DNA of 64,000 nucleotides from Massilia sp. Root351 (GTDB lineage: Bacteria; Pseudomonadota; Gammaproteobacteria; Burkholderiales; Burkholderiaceae_D), in contig NZ_LMDJ01000005.1 in NCBI RefSeq assembly GCF_001425045.1, forward strand, positions 124,001 to 188,000. Direction: 5' to 3'. The notes beneath the pieces were generated by a model. The model did no database searches and was not told where the DNA came from. It saw nothing but the letters and a program-made list of their open reading frames with translations. The translations under genes were made by a program, and so were the position numbers. Each line of letters opens with the position of its first letter. Position 1 is the first letter of the stretch. Shown here one piece after another: positions 51,724 to 59,601 of the stretch.

Positions 51724-52947
51724 TCACGCTTCCGCCTCCACGTCCGGCAGCAAAATGGTGAGGATACCCAGCAGCGGCAGGAAGGAGCAGATCTGGAATA
51801 CATAGCCGATGCCGGCCGCGTCCGCCACTTTTCCCATGGCTGCGGCGCTGATGCCGCTGATGCCGAACATCAGCCCGAAGAAGATCCCCGATATCATGCC
51901 CACGTTGCCCGGCACGAGTTCCTGGGCGAACACCACGATGGCCGAGAACGCCGAGGAAATCACGAAGCCGATAATCACCGTCAGCACCGCGCACCAGAAC
52001 AGGTTGGCGTACGGCAGCGCCAGCGTGAATGGCGCGGCGCCCAGGATGGAGATCCAGATCACGCGTTTGCGGCCGATGCGGTCGCCGATCGGCCCGCCCA
52101 GGAAGGTGCCGGCGGCCACCGCGGCCAGGAACAGGAACAGATAGAGCTGCGTGCTCGCCACCGGCAACGCGAACTTCTCGATCAGGTAGAAGGTGTAGTA
52201 GCTGGTCAGGCTGGACATGTAGATGTACTTGGAAAATACCAGCAGCGCCAGCACGCCGAGCGCACCCAGCACTTGCTTGCGCGACAACTTGGGACCGCTT
52301 GCCGTACCCGCCTTGCGCGTGACAGTGCGCAGATGTTCCTTGTACCAATGCGAAACGCGGTACAGCACGGCGATCGCCACCAGCGCAAACAGAGAGAACC
52401 AGGCGATATTGCCCTGCGCGCGGCCCACCACGATGCCGGCCGCCAGCAGCGGACCCAGCGCGCTGCCGGTATTGCCGCCGACCTGGAACAGCGACTGGGC
52501 GAAGCCGAAGCGCCCGCCCGAGGCCATGCGCGCCACGCGCGAGGCTTCCGGGTGGAAGGCCGACGAACCTATGCCGATCAGGGCGGACGCCGCCAGCAAG
52601 GCCGGAAAGGTGCTGACCACGGACAGCATCAATATGCCCGCCAGGGTAAAGCACATGGCCGCCGGCAGCAGGAAGGGAATCGGACGGCGGTCGGTATAGA
52701 GGCCGATCCACGGCTGCAACATGGAAGCGGTGCACTGGAAGGTCAGCGTGATCAGGCCCACTTCGGTGAAACTCAAGCTGAACTGCTCTTTCAGCATGGG
52801 GTAGATGGATGGCAGCAGTGCCTGGATCAGGTCGTTCAGCAGGTGCACGAAAGCGACTGCGCCCAGGATGCGCATCACGGTGCCCTGCGCCTGCGTGGGG
52901 GCGGTATGGACGGCTGCGTTGACGGTACGCGGTAAGACGGTGTTCAT
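51724..52947 (-). CDS. MFS transporter, fosmidomycin-resistance (Fsr) type
   Basis: This 407-residue protein of the major facilitator superfamily has about twelve hydrophobic segments. It carries GLYTDRRPIPFLLP and GPIGDRIGRKRVIW, the two inter-helix loops typical of MFS carriers. AFVHLLNDLIQALLPSIYPMLKEQF at the first helix is characteristic of the Fsr group, and the length matches Fsr. It is divergent from an AraC-family regulator with a 92-bp gap, which suggests regulated drug efflux. It sits between RNA copies 3 and 4. The substrate is not identified. Confidence 0.88.
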   Translation of the reverse strand: MNTVLPRTVNAAVHTAPTQAQGTVMRILGAVAFVHLLNDLIQALLPSIYPMLKEQFSLSFTEVGLITLTFQCTASMLQPWIGLYTDRRPIPFLLPAAMCFTLAGILMLSVVSTFPALLAASALIGIGSSAFHPEASRVARMASGGRFGFAQSLFQVGGNTGSALGPLLAAGIVVGRAQGNIAWFSLFALVAIAVLYRVSHWYKEHLRTVTRKAGTASGPKLSRKQVLGALGVLALLVFSKYIYMSSLTSYYTFYLIEKFALPVASTQLYLFLFLAAVAAGTFLGGPIGDRIGRKRVIWISILGAAPFTLALPYANLFWCAVLTVIIGFVISSAFSAIVVFAQELVPGNVGMISGIFFGLMFGISGISAAAMGKVADAAGIGYVFQICSFLPLLGILTILLPDVEAEA

Positions 52948-53039
52948 GATAAGACTGGCTCGGTTGGCGGAGTTGCAGTGTAATATGGTGGTTTGGCAAG
53001 CATCTGCCATAAATCGTCGCCCAACTGCCACATTCCGCC

Positions 53040-53834
53040 ATGCAGACTACCCCGGACATTCTCACCGCAGACGCCTTGCAGGCCGTGCCGCGCGCCATTG
53101 TCGCCTTGCCGAAGGAGCAGGCGTTCAGGCAACTGATCCCGCGCCACTGTCACCAGCGGGCGCAATTCCTGTACGCCATCGAAGGCATCATGCGCGTCAC
53201 CACCGATGTCGGCGTGTGGCTGATCCCGCCCCGCCGCGCCCTGCTGATTGCGCCAGGCGTGGCCCACGAGCTGACCATGCTTACCAAGGTCAGCATGCGT
53301 TCGCTGTACGTTGCGCCCGACGCGCTGCCCAGCCTGCAGACCGGCTGCCGCTTGATCGAGGTGAGCAATCTGCTGCGGGAACTGGTGCTGGCGCTCGCCG
53401 CCGAGCCGGCCGAATACCCTATTCCCGGCCGGGGCGAGCACCTTGCCGCCCTGATCCTGTCGGAACTGGGCGCCGCCGCCACGGTGCCGATCGCCATCCC
53501 CTGGCCGCGCGACCGGCGCCTGGTCAGCGTGTGCGAAGCCATCATGGCCAACCCCGGCAATGCGCGTTCGATCGATGAGTGGGCTTGCCATGCCGGCGCC
53601 AGCGGCCGTACGCTGATGCGGCTGTTTCCCAAGGAGACCAGCTTGCCGTTCCGGCAATGGGTGCAGCAAGTGCACCTGGCCGACGCCTTTATCCGCCTGG
53701 CGCGCGGCGACAGCGTGGCCAGCATCGCCAGCGCCCTCGGCTACGCCAGCCCCAGCGCCTTCACCGCCATGTTCCGCCGTGTGCTGGGCAAGACTCCGCA
53801 AGACTATCTGACCGAATGGCGCGTCCCGGGCTAG
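53040..53834 (+). CDS. AraC-family transcriptional regulator
   Basis: This 264-residue regulator has an N-terminal cupin domain (HCHQRAQFLYAIEGIMRVTT, PPRRALLIAPGVAHEL). A C-terminal AraC DNA-binding domain (~160-260) carries a first helix-turn-helix (SIDEWACHAGASGRTLMRLF) and the conserved FRQWVQQVHLADAFIRLARG ... ALGYASPSAFTAMFRRVLGKTPQDY. The cupin group is that of regulators paired with MFS exporters (NimR/YeaM-like). It is divergent from the Fsr-type transporter and probably controls it and itself. It ends 6 bp before the terminator of RNA copy 4, which points toward it. Confidence 0.9.
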   Translation: MQTTPDILTADALQAVPRAIVALPKEQAFRQLIPRHCHQRAQFLYAIEGIMRVTTDVGVWLIPPRRALLIAPGVAHELTMLTKVSMRSLYVAPDALPSLQTGCRLIEVSNLLRELVLALAAEPAEYPIPGRGEHLAALILSELGAAATVPIAIPWPRDRRLVSVCEAIMANPGNARSIDEWACHAGASGRTLMRLFPKETSLPFRQWVQQVHLADAFIRLARGDSVASIASALGYASPSAFTAMFRRVLGKTPQDYLTEWRVPG

Positions 53835-53840
53835 GCCGGC

Positions 53841-53869
53841 AAAAAAAAAGCCCGCTACGGGAGCGGGCT
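53841..53869 (-). terminator. intrinsic terminator of RNA copy 4
   Basis: AGCCCGCT-CCCGT-AGCGGGCT followed by a run of nine T on the minus strand, beginning with the last stem base. On the plus strand there is no T-run, so it would not terminate the AraC gene well. Confidence 0.9.
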
Positions 53870-53936
53870 AAATCTAATCTCTTTGAGGAGAATAGAGGAG
53901 ACAGGAGCTATGATGCCGTAGAGCATCGTATATTTC
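53841..53936 (-). ncRNA. structured small RNA, copy 4
   Basis: Fourth, isolated copy ~2.2 kb from the tandem set. The 5' hairpin is GAUGC/GCAUC with a 6-nt loop (53927-53912). The CCUGUCUCCUC segment is the same; the middle hairpin is CUAUUCUC/GAGAUUAG (53895-53874), with loop CUCAAA instead of CUCCAA. The terminator is perfect, with nine U. It lies between the convergent AraC gene and the Prc protease gene on its own strand. The same parts are kept although the 5' arm sequence differs, which argues that the RNA structure matters. Confidence 0.73.
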
Positions 53937-53967
53937 TACTTTATATTAGTGATGATAGAAATAAACG
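53937..53967 (-). promoter_or_regulatory. conserved upstream box of RNA copy 4
   Basis: Minus strand: TTATTTCTATCATCACTAA then TATAAAGTAG; the same blocks as the tandem copies. It begins ~25 bp past the prc stop codon. Confidence 0.5.
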
Positions 53968-53991
53968 ATGCGTATAACTTGGCAAAAATAC

Positions 53992-56244
53992 TTACTTTCC
54001 CACATCGGCTGCGTATGGGAGCACGCGGGAGGCCAGTCGGGTATCGGTCTTCAGCAGGCCCACTTCGTCCGCCAGGATATGCACCGCCTCATTCAGCAGC
54101 ACGTCCTTGGCAGCCTTGGCGGCCTTCTCTGCGTCCAGCTCGGCGCTCAAGCCGCGCTCGTCCGCCTGCAGGCCGTCGTCGGTGCGCAACGCGCCCTTCA
54201 CTGCCGCCACCTGGCGCGCAGCCTTGGCGTTGGCATTGGCCGGCTTGGCTGAGATGGCCTTGTTCAGCGCTTCCTTGGCGTCCGGGATCAGCACCGGGTC
54301 ATCCGGCGAGGCCACCAGGCTGAGCAAGCGGGCTTCGCGCAGCTTGGCGCGCGCTTCCTGCTGGTCGCGCTCCTTGCGGCGCACGGTCTCGTTCAGCGAA
54401 ATGGTGTTGTCCTTGCGTTGCTTCTTCACCAGGGCGATGTCTTCGGCCAGGTACTGGAAGTCCTTGTCCTTGGCCACGCGCGCCTCGTGCTTTTTGTCCA
54501 GCATCGGCACGATGTCCTTCAGCTCGCCTGCCGGGATATAGACGGCAGGCTTGATGGCCACCCACGGCAGCGCATTGTCGTAGCTCGACTCGCCGAAGCT
54601 TTCCGGGTCCGACATGGACGGCAGGCTGATGTCCGGCGTCACGCCGCGCAGCTGCGTGGTGCCGCCATTGATGCGGAAGAACTGCGCCACCGTCATCTTC
54701 AGCTCGCCGTAACGCGGCTTGTCGCCCTGCGAATAGCGGTCCAGGTTGACCAGGGTCTGCACGGTGCCCTTGCCGAACGAGGGCTCGCCGATGACCAGGC
54801 CACGGCCGTAATCCTGCAGCGCGGCGGCGAAGATCTCCGACGCCGAGGCCGAACTGCGGTTGATCAGCACGCCTACCGGGCCATCCCAGGCCAGGCCGGC
54901 GTTGGTGTCGCTTTCCACTTCCACTTTGCCCTGCGCGTTGCGCTGCTGCACCACCGGGCCCTTGTCGATGAACAAGCCGGTCAGTTCCACCGCCTCGGTC
55001 AGCGAGCCGCCGCCATTGTTGCGCAGGTCGATCAGCACGTTGTCGACTTTTTCTTTCTTCAGTTCGGCCAGCAGGCGCGCCACGTCGCGGGTAGCGCTCT
55101 TGTAATCCTTGTCGCCACGGCGGCGCGCCTCGAAGTCCAGGTAGAAGGTCGGCAGGGAAATTACGCCCACGCGGCGCTTGGCATTGCCGTCACGCACTTC
55201 CAGAATGGATTTCTTGGCCGCTTGTTCTTCCATGCTGATTTTCTTGCGCACCAGCGACAGCTGCGCCAGCTTGCCGTCTGGGCCGGCGTCGGCCGGCAGG
55301 ATCTGCAGGCGCACCACGGAATCCTTGGCGCCACGGATCTGCTGCACCACGTCGTCGATGCGCCAGCCCACCACGTCGGTGAAGCTGCCGCTCTCGCCCT
55401 GGGCCACGCCGACGATGCGGTCGCCCACTTTCAGCTTGCCCGACAAGGCGGCCGGGCTGCCCGGCACCACTTCGCGCACCACGGTGTAGTCGTCGCGCTG
55501 CTGCAGCTGGGCACCGATGCCTTCCAGTGACAAACGCATGGCGATGTCGAAATTCTCGGCGGCGCGCGGCCCCAGGTAATTGGTGTGCGGCTCGATCGAC
55601 ATGGCGTACGCGTTCATGAAGATCTGGAACACGTCTTCATTGTTCAGCTTGCGCGAACGGCTCAGGTAGTTCTCGTAGCGCTTGTCCAGCGTCTCGCGGA
55701 TGGCCTTGTCGTCCTTGCCGGCCAGTTTCAGGCGCAGCCAGTCGTTCTTGACGCGCTTGCGCCACAGGTCTTTGACTTCGGCCTCGGTCTTCGGCCACTC
55801 GGCCTTTTCGCGGTCGATCTGGTAGCTCTCGTCCTGCGAGAAATCAAATTTGGTCTTCAGCAGCTCGCGCGCATAGCCGATGCGCTCGTTGAAGCGCTGC
55901 TGGTACAGGTTGTAGATGGCAAACGGCACTGTCAGGTTTTCCGACATGATGGCGTCGTCCATCTTGCTGCGCATGGACGCGAACTGGTCCACGTCCGCTT
56001 GCACGAAAAACAGCTTCTCGCCGTCCAGGGACTTGAAGTAGCGGTCGAAGATCTTCTCCGACATCGCATCGTCCAGTGGGGTAGCCTTGTAGTGATAGCG
56101 CGACATGACGTGCGAGGCCCACAACGCGGCCTGGGACTGCACAGCCTGTGGCTTGACAACGTCCGCTGCTTTTTCGGGCGCTGCCGCGCCCACCTGTACC
56201 GAAACGGCCAGCGCAATCGCGCTCAACAGCATCTGCTTCTTCAT
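53992..56244 (-). CDS. prc: periplasmic tail-specific protease Prc
   Basis: This 750-residue periplasmic protease has a signal peptide (KKQMLLSAIALAVSVQVGAAA) and a Tsp N-terminal domain with DRYFKSLDGEKLFF. A PDZ domain (~235-325; PGSPAALSGKLKVGDRIVGV) is followed by an S41 peptidase domain. The catalytic Ser lies in NRSSASASEIFAAAL and the Lys in SFGKGTVQTL. A C-terminal Prc-specific helical region with DDPVLIPDAKEAL follows. ATG 56244 is chosen because GGAG lies 7 bp before it; an ATG nine codons upstream lacks this. It degrades misfolded and C-terminally tagged periplasmic proteins and trims cell-wall enzymes. It is longer than the E. coli enzyme. Confidence 0.93.
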   Translation of the reverse strand: MKKQMLLSAIALAVSVQVGAAAPEKAADVVKPQAVQSQAALWASHVMSRYHYKATPLDDAMSEKIFDRYFKSLDGEKLFFVQADVDQFASMRSKMDDAIMSENLTVPFAIYNLYQQRFNERIGYARELLKTKFDFSQDESYQIDREKAEWPKTEAEVKDLWRKRVKNDWLRLKLAGKDDKAIRETLDKRYENYLSRSRKLNNEDVFQIFMNAYAMSIEPHTNYLGPRAAENFDIAMRLSLEGIGAQLQQRDDYTVVREVVPGSPAALSGKLKVGDRIVGVAQGESGSFTDVVGWRIDDVVQQIRGAKDSVVRLQILPADAGPDGKLAQLSLVRKKISMEEQAAKKSILEVRDGNAKRRVGVISLPTFYLDFEARRRGDKDYKSATRDVARLLAELKKEKVDNVLIDLRNNGGGSLTEAVELTGLFIDKGPVVQQRNAQGKVEVESDTNAGLAWDGPVGVLINRSSASASEIFAAALQDYGRGLVIGEPSFGKGTVQTLVNLDRYSQGDKPRYGELKMTVAQFFRINGGTTQLRGVTPDISLPSMSDPESFGESSYDNALPWVAIKPAVYIPAGELKDIVPMLDKKHEARVAKDKDFQYLAEDIALVKKQRKDNTISLNETVRRKERDQQEARAKLREARLLSLVASPDDPVLIPDAKEALNKAISAKPANANAKAARQVAAVKGALRTDDGLQADERGLSAELDAEKAAKAAKDVLLNEAVHILADEVGLLKTDTRLASRVLPYAADVGK

Positions 56245-56388
56245 CGGCTTACTCCGAAAACTTGATTTCATGGAAAACTGGGTCCAGCTGCGCTTTATTC
56301 TACAGGATAGCAGGCAACCGGCGGCCCGCTGGAGAACACAGTTTCAGTGAGGAAGCTTAAGGCATGATTAAAGGAAAGGGGACTTTAT

Positions 56389-56925
56389 TCATGTAACAAA
56401 TCGTGACCCCGACCAGGCCACTGCGCCTATGACAACATAGGGCCACGAGCGCAGCGAAATCTTCCAGTCCACCGAGGACGGCCAGCAGGCCAGGAACTGG
56501 GGCGCCACGGCAAACGCCAGCAGCAAGTCGAGCGGCTGGAACTGCCAGCCGGGATGGGTGCGCCACAGCGCCACCGCCACCGGCACGGCCAGCACCAGGA
56601 ACGGCGCCAGCGCCACCGGCGCCGCGTTGTACCAGCGCACCCGGGTCAGGCTTACCGAGCCGAGCTGCCAGTTGCGCCCCACCCTGCGCGGCACCACGGA
56701 AAAGCCCGCCGGCCGCGCCCCGGTCAGCAAGCCGATACAGAAATGCGCCAGCTCGTGGCAGATGGTGCCCGCCAGGGTGAACAGGAAGAAGACCGGATGG
56801 ACCGAGGACAAGCGCCGGATCACCAGCGCCAGCGCCAGCGAGGGCAGCAGGTAGAGCGAGACGTCCAGCAGCACATCGCGATGCTGGCAGAACCAGGCGG
56901 GGGCGATGGCGGCACAATCGAACAT
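56389..56925 (-). CDS. small membrane protein with HELAH zinc motif
   Basis: This 178-residue protein has four or five hydrophobic segments and TICHELAHFCIGLLTGARP, an HExxH metal-binding motif placed inside a membrane segment as in M50 site-2 proteases. A later YNAAPVALAPF could supply the distal part of the site, but the usual NPDG motif is absent. ATG 56925 is taken as the start; a GTG 12 codons upstream is open. It stands alone with no clear operon. It is either a minimal M50-like peptidase or a non-catalytic relative. Confidence 0.6.
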   Translation of the reverse strand: MFDCAAIAPAWFCQHRDVLLDVSLYLLPSLALALVIRRLSSVHPVFFLFTLAGTICHELAHFCIGLLTGARPAGFSVVPRRVGRNWQLGSVSLTRVRWYNAAPVALAPFLVLAVPVAVALWRTHPGWQFQPLDLLLAFAVAPQFLACWPSSVDWKISLRSWPYVVIGAVAWSGSRFVT

Positions 56926-57000
56926 GGTCGAATAATACCGAGTTTCGGTCCCGCAGGGCACAACTAATCGCCCCCCGCCCTTAACCCGCCCCGAATGGTC

Positions 57001-58701
57001 TCAATCGTTCAGCCAGAACCGCCACTCGGCCTGCTGCCTGGCCGACCGCACGCGCGATTCCTGCCAGCTTGGCTTGCTGTCCAGCTTCTGCCATGGTTCG
57101 CCGTCGGCCGCCAGGGTGGACGCCACGTACTGCCGCCAGCGGTAATGGTTGTAGACCGACATGATATGGGTGGCGTAGGCCTGCGCCAGCGCGGCGTCGC
57201 CCTCGATGACGAGGAAGTTCTCGTCGTTGCTTTCCGACGCCATCGACGAGAAATTGTGCGAGCCGGTCACCACCACCGGCTTGGCGCCGAAGGGGTCGAT
57301 GCACAGCACCTTGCTGTGCACCAGCACCGAGATCTTACCGCCGCGCATGAATTCCGCCGCCCAGAAGGCGAACTGCTGCTGGATGCCGGAAGGCTTGAAC
57401 ACGTCCAGGTCCATCGGGTCGGCCTGGCTGCCGCCCACCAGCGCGGCCACCAGCTTGCCCTTGGCGCCGCCGACGAACTGGTTCAGCACGCCCCGCACGA
57501 AGCTACCTTCGGCGCGCTCTTCCAGCACGTCGAGCACGGGCCCGTTCGGACCCGGCATGAAGGACAGGAACAGAATGCCCTCCTGCGCCCCTTCCACCAA
57601 TTCCTGGAGCCGCTTCAGGTCGCCCTGCTTCACGGTGGGCGTAAACCAGGGTTCGATACGGGCCGGGCTATCGGTGCCGGCGGCCGGCGCCGCGTTGGTC
57701 TTCTTCAGCGAGGACGGCACGGCGCTCTGCGCCTCTGCCAGGCGCTGCCATTGCGCAAGATACTGCGCCGCCAGTTCGCCGCTCTCGACCAGCACCGCGT
57801 TGTTGACCTGCGTGAACAAGCCGGTCGGCGTCAGATTGGTGGACCCGGTCCAGACCCGTACCGGCTCGTTGCCATCGACCACCACGATGAACTTGTTGTG
57901 GCCCAGGTCGCCCACCTGGCCGGGCAGCGACGTCATGCGGTCTGTCACGTCGCAGCCCGCTTCGCGCACCAGTTCGCGCCCCACCGCGTTGGCGTCCGGC
58001 TCGGACTCCTTGGCGCTGCCGTTGGCCAGCACAATATGAGCGCGCGCGCCCAGCTTGCAAAAGCGCCGCACCACCTCTTCGTCCTCCAGCTCGAACAGCG
58101 CTGCGTACAGATGCACGCCGGGATGGCGATCGGCATGGTCGAACAACTGGCGCAAGCCCACGATCAGGGTGCCGCCGCAAAAACTGCGCAGCGAACGGCT
58201 CGACACGTCGGAAATGGTTTCCACCAGCTCGGTGGAACTGCGGATGCCCTGCTCGGCTACGATGCGCGCCATCCACGGCGAGGCCGCCATCGGACGGTTG
58301 AAAAAGCAGCTGAGGCGGCCCTTGCCGGGCTGTACCGCATCGACCTGTACCCAGTCGCTGGCCCATTCTTCCTTGGCGCTGAGTGCGCCGGGTACGCCCA
58401 CCATGGGCACCACGCGGTATTTGGCGCGGTCCTGGAAACCGAGCTCGTGGTCGGTCCAGTTATAGCGCTGGAACGGCCATACGCTGGAGGGCTGGCGCTG
58501 GTTCGGCCCGGCCCCCGCGTCACCGGCAAATCCCACCCGGTTGACCAGGTATTCCGCCTGGTTCAGCACGCGGCCGGGCTCGTCGCTGTGCAGCCAGACG
58601 CGTTCGATGGCGAAGCCGATGCACCCTGCCAGCACATCGGCTTTCCAGACCAGAAAAGTGTCGTCGGTATTACAGTAAGCGCCCAGCTGAATCCGGCTCA
58701 T
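57001..58701 (-). CDS. phospholipase D-like protein with two HKD motifs
   Basis: This 566-residue protein has no evident signal peptide. Two PLD-type motifs are present: LGHNKFIVVVDGNEPVRVWTG...STN (~280-300) and HSKVLCIDPFGAKPVVVTG...SHN (~455-475). The second fits HxK-x4-D; the first has one extra residue before Asp. Many such cytoplasmic PLD-like proteins act as nucleases or in defence-linked systems rather than on lipid, and no partner gene is adjacent. The start ATG (MSRIQLGAY) lies after a GGGAG site. Function remains open. Confidence 0.8.
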   Translation of the reverse strand: MSRIQLGAYCNTDDTFLVWKADVLAGCIGFAIERVWLHSDEPGRVLNQAEYLVNRVGFAGDAGAGPNQRQPSSVWPFQRYNWTDHELGFQDRAKYRVVPMVGVPGALSAKEEWASDWVQVDAVQPGKGRLSCFFNRPMAASPWMARIVAEQGIRSSTELVETISDVSSRSLRSFCGGTLIVGLRQLFDHADRHPGVHLYAALFELEDEEVVRRFCKLGARAHIVLANGSAKESEPDANAVGRELVREAGCDVTDRMTSLPGQVGDLGHNKFIVVVDGNEPVRVWTGSTNLTPTGLFTQVNNAVLVESGELAAQYLAQWQRLAEAQSAVPSSLKKTNAAPAAGTDSPARIEPWFTPTVKQGDLKRLQELVEGAQEGILFLSFMPGPNGPVLDVLEERAEGSFVRGVLNQFVGGAKGKLVAALVGGSQADPMDLDVFKPSGIQQQFAFWAAEFMRGGKISVLVHSKVLCIDPFGAKPVVVTGSHNFSSMASESNDENFLVIEGDAALAQAYATHIMSVYNHYRWRQYVASTLAADGEPWQKLDSKPSWQESRVRSARQQAEWRFWLND

Positions 58702-58815
58702 ATCCGCTCTCCCTTGAGTGAAAATATCAAATTGACAATTCCAGCCAAGGAAGCTTAGCAGGTAAACGGCCCAACAATCTCACGCATTGTTGCGCTGCAT
58801 CAGGACGGTGCAGCC

Positions 58816-59370
58816 CTACTCCGAGTAGAAGCAGCGCCCGCAGGCCTGGCGGTAGCTCTCGTTGCCGCCGATGCTGATTTGCTCGCCTTCCTTCATGCGC
58901 TTGCCATCCTGGTCCACGCGGATATTCATCGTGGCTTTCTTGCCGCAAGTGCAGATGTTCTTGAGTTCCTCGATGTCGTCGGCCAGCGCCAGCAGGTAGG
59001 CCGAGCCGGGGAAAGGCTCGCCCCGGAAGTCGCTGCGCAGGCCGTAGGTGATCACCGGGATGCCGCGCACCTGGGCCAGCTTGTGCAGCTGCTGCACCTG
59101 GACGGTGGTGAGAAATTGCGCCTCGTCTATCAGCAAACACGCGATCCGTTGGTCAATCTCCTTGAGGAAATCGGTCTCGGCGTCGAATACTTCAGTCTCG
59201 CGCTGCGGGCCCAGGCGGGAGGTGACTTTGCCGACGCCGTAGCGGTTGTCGATGGCGGCGGTGAACAGGCGCACGGTCTGGCCCTGCTCTTCGTAGTTAT
59301 GGGCGACCTGAAGCATCGCCGTCGATTTGCCGGCGTTCATGGCCGAGTATCGGAAATAGAGTTTCGCCAC
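58816..59370 (-). CDS. tdk: thymidine kinase
   Basis: This 184-residue type II thymidine kinase has a P-loop SAMNAGKSTAML (~9-20), CLLIDEAQFL (Walker B with the catalytic Glu region) and a lasso domain with a structural zinc site formed by CTCGKKA and CGRC. These are the standard markers of bacterial Tdk. It phosphorylates thymidine in the salvage pathway. It is divergent from the cystathionine beta-synthase operon, and a perfect TATAAT -10 (minus strand) lies ~30 bp upstream. Confidence 0.95.
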   Translation of the reverse strand: MAKLYFRYSAMNAGKSTAMLQVAHNYEEQGQTVRLFTAAIDNRYGVGKVTSRLGPQRETEVFDAETDFLKEIDQRIACLLIDEAQFLTTVQVQQLHKLAQVRGIPVITYGLRSDFRGEPFPGSAYLLALADDIEELKNICTCGKKATMNIRVDQDGKRMKEGEQISIGGNESYRQACGRCFYSE

Positions 59371-59401
59371 AGTTGTTGCTTGAGAGAGTAATCAAAGCCG
59401 G

Positions 59402-59407
59402 ATTATA
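59402..59407 (-). promoter_or_regulatory. -10 element of tdk
   Basis: A perfect TATAAT on the minus strand 31 bp before the tdk ATG; the -35 is not convincing. Confidence 0.45.
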
Positions 59408-59470
59408 AGGCGTCGCCACGGCCATGGGCAGGTCTTTGCCGCGCCCGCGAAATTGGCGCATACTGTAAAG

Positions 59471-59485
59471 ATGCAAAAATTGCAT
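59471..59485. promoter_or_regulatory. ATGCAA-aaa-TTGCAT palindrome
   Basis: A perfect 6-bp inverted repeat with 3-nt centre lies in the 231-bp tdk/cystathionine beta-synthase intergenic region, ~115 bp before the latter. It may be an operator for the sulphur amino-acid operon. Confidence 0.35.
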
Positions 59486-59601
59486 ATACAAGCACAGAAT
59501 GATTCCTTCCCAGCGTGTTTTGTGCGGCCTAACATCCGCCCTTTTCACGGAAGGCGCGGCCGACACAATCGGCCGGCGCCGTTTCTAAGCGAGGAGTGTT
59601 T

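Noticed and set aside
50981..51805. A 274-codon plus-strand frame running through three RNA copies
   Set aside because: It repeats KKSPLRERAK... because the RNA copies are repeats; one copy is read in a different frame from the other two, and the terminators and U-runs on the minus strand explain the conservation better.
51129..53967. CRISPR array or REP-type repeat explanation for the four copies
   Set aside because: Units are ~125 bp with long, unequal spacing, a terminator at one end and a promoter-like box at the other; there are no short regular spacers and no cas genes.
51588..53967. Composite transposon around MFS/AraC
   Set aside because: The flanking repeats are too short and contain no transposase; no target-site duplication was seen.
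57001..58701. Anti-phage defence island around the PLD-like gene
   Set aside because: Neighbours are housekeeping (prc, tdk, transsulfuration) and no helicase, nuclease or sensor partner is present.
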